NCBI RefSeq assembly: GCF_000718785.1
Contig: NZ_JOCA01000033.1
Coordinates: forward strand, 1 to 64,000
Source: Streptomyces sp. NRRL WC-3626
GTDB lineage: Bacteria > Actinomycetota > Actinomycetes > Streptomycetales > Streptomycetaceae
Reading direction: 5' to 3'
DNA: 64,000 bases
Below are positions 63,362 to 64,000 of this stretch, one piece after another. The notes beneath the pieces were generated by a model. That model ran no database searches. It was not told the origin of the DNA and saw only the letters and a program-made list of their open reading frames with translations. Position 1 is the stretch's first letter; the number at the start of each line of letters is the position of its first letter. The translations under genes and the position numbers were made by a program.

Positions 63362-63781
63362 TCAGCCGTGGTGGCCGTCGTGCCCGCCGCCGCTGTGGTC
63401 GATGCCCTCCTCCAGGGTGCCGCCGAGGGTTCCGCGCAGTGCGGTGACGACGTCCTCGTGGCCCACGGCGACCCACTTGCGGCCGACGAGGTAGTGACCG
63501 CCGTAGTCCTTGGCCGTGTTGATCCACTCGCGCTGGCCCCGGTCGGTGGAGAAGGTGGCGAGGACGTACTTGCCTTCGCCCTTCCCGCACAGGGCCTGGC
63601 GGATGGTGTCGGCGTCGGTCTGCATGTTCGGGTCGCACTTCGCCTCGGCCGCCAGGTGTTCCAGGCTGCCGGTGGCGGTGGGCGGCACCTGCCCCTTGTC
63701 ACCGTCGCCGGTTCCGCAGCCGGCGAGGGCCAGGGCCGCGACTGCACCGGCCAGCGCGAGCATCGGTCGGGTCACCCTCAT
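63362..63781 (-). CDS. Small lipoprotein with His-rich C-terminus
   Basis: A 139-residue protein: lipoprotein signal with lipobox ALAGC at about residue 22, then a soluble domain (DPNMQTDADTIRQALCGKGEG, YVLATFSTDRGQREWIN) and a tail HSGGGHDGHHG that could bind metal. Function unknown. ATG 63781 follows GGAGGA. A convergent neighbour is the DUF1996 gene. Confidence 0.8.
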   Translation of the reverse strand: MRVTRPMLALAGAVAALALAGCGTGDGDKGQVPPTATGSLEHLAAEAKCDPNMQTDADTIRQALCGKGEGKYVLATFSTDRGQREWINTAKDYGGHYLVGRKWVAVGHEDVVTALRGTLGGTLEEGIDHSGGGHDGHHG

Positions 63782-63898
63782 ATGTTCCTCCGGATCTTGA
63801 CGGTGACGGCACGCCACACAGAGCCCCGCCCCGGGACCCACACCCCCCATACGTCGAAATCGTCCCCAGCACTCAATCCCGGCCCCCGCCCCACCCTT

Positions 63899-64000
63899 CG
63901 GCCGCGCGCCTCCGCCAAGCCGCGCCACCCCGCGCGCCTCCGCCCCTCCGCGCGCCTCCCCCCCTCCGCCCCTCCGCGGGCCTCCACCCCTCCGCCCCTC
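63899..64000. repeat. Imperfect CCTCCGCCCC tandem sequence
   Basis: The last 100 bases are built from units of CGCGCCTCCGCCCCTCCG with variants. No gene is supported between 63782 and the end; open frames here are composition artefacts. Confidence 0.6.

Noticed and set aside
63782..64000. Gene at the right edge
   Set aside because: The sequence is a low-complexity CCTCCGCC pattern; no supported start or domain.

Overview
The window is a high-GC actinobacterial chromosome segment, almost certainly Streptomyces. The evidence is strong G/C third-position bias, frequent GTG starts, GGAGG-type or leaderless starts, a type I plus a eukaryote-like type II glutamine synthetase, a homodimeric-type pyruvate dehydrogenase E1, and the gene order (ctaD-ctaC, nadA, pspA, late cob genes, pepA-lpd-sucB, aceE, lipB-lipA, glnA, glnII). 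From memory, not checked, this order matches the conserved core of S. coelicolor around SCO2155 to SCO2210. I see no prophage, insertion sequence, integrase, CRISPR array, rRNA or tRNA.

Layout. 1-4467: terminal oxidase genes (ctaD partial, ctaC), a cysteine desulfurase-TusA fusion, a degenerate tandem-repeat block and adenosine kinase. 4597-8748: a small leaderless gene, a large membrane-anchored protein, then divergent erpA and nadA. 8818-16887: an orphan RND permease, a NarL-type two-component pair, PspAA/PspA, a DUF3043 membrane protein and a methyltransferase. 17011-22593: cobU, cobT and cobS (late cobalamin steps) interleaved with a zinc-ribbon methyltransferase and a membrane protein. 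22686-24060: an RDD protein and a GH114-like lipoprotein with overlapping 3' ends. 24387-33592: leucyl aminopeptidase, lpd, two-lipoyl E2 (sucB), an FCD GntR regulator and aceE. 33656-42473: WYL regulator, DUF4240, amidase, MarP-like protease, GNAT, epimerase, FAD oxidoreductase and a TPR-type regulator. 42761-48520: lipB, lipA, small proteins, DUF4191, RDD, glnA. 48604-54481: FtsX-type ABC exporter module with its own two-component system. 54663-64000: small protein, ArsC/Spx-like protein, RlpA-like secreted protein, glnII, a Cys-Cys leader-peptide candidate, winged-helix protein, epimerase, another two-component pair, a DUF1996 secreted protein and a lipoprotein.

How the parts connect. LipB and LipA make the lipoyl groups used by the E2 encoded here, and lpd/aceE supply E3 and E1. 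The desulfurase-TusA fusion, ErpA and the Fe-S enzymes NadA and LipA share sulfur and cluster chemistry. glnA and glnII both carry four GlnR-like half-sites at 11-bp spacing. Three separate two-component systems are present.

The less ordinary signals are: a 57/29-bp tandem-repeat block at 2973-3427; a 19-mer repeated eight times in intergenic DNA; a 65-bp tandem duplication of the 3' end of a regulator gene; a perfect 17-bp palindrome over the aceE -35; an inverted repeat across the nadA promoter; a set of leaderless-promoter signatures; a degenerate metallo-beta-lactamase-like domain fused to CobU; a leaderless Cys-Cys mini-ORF; and two neighbouring secreted proteins with the same unusual N-terminal architecture. 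I do not see a clear new multigene defence or biosynthetic system.
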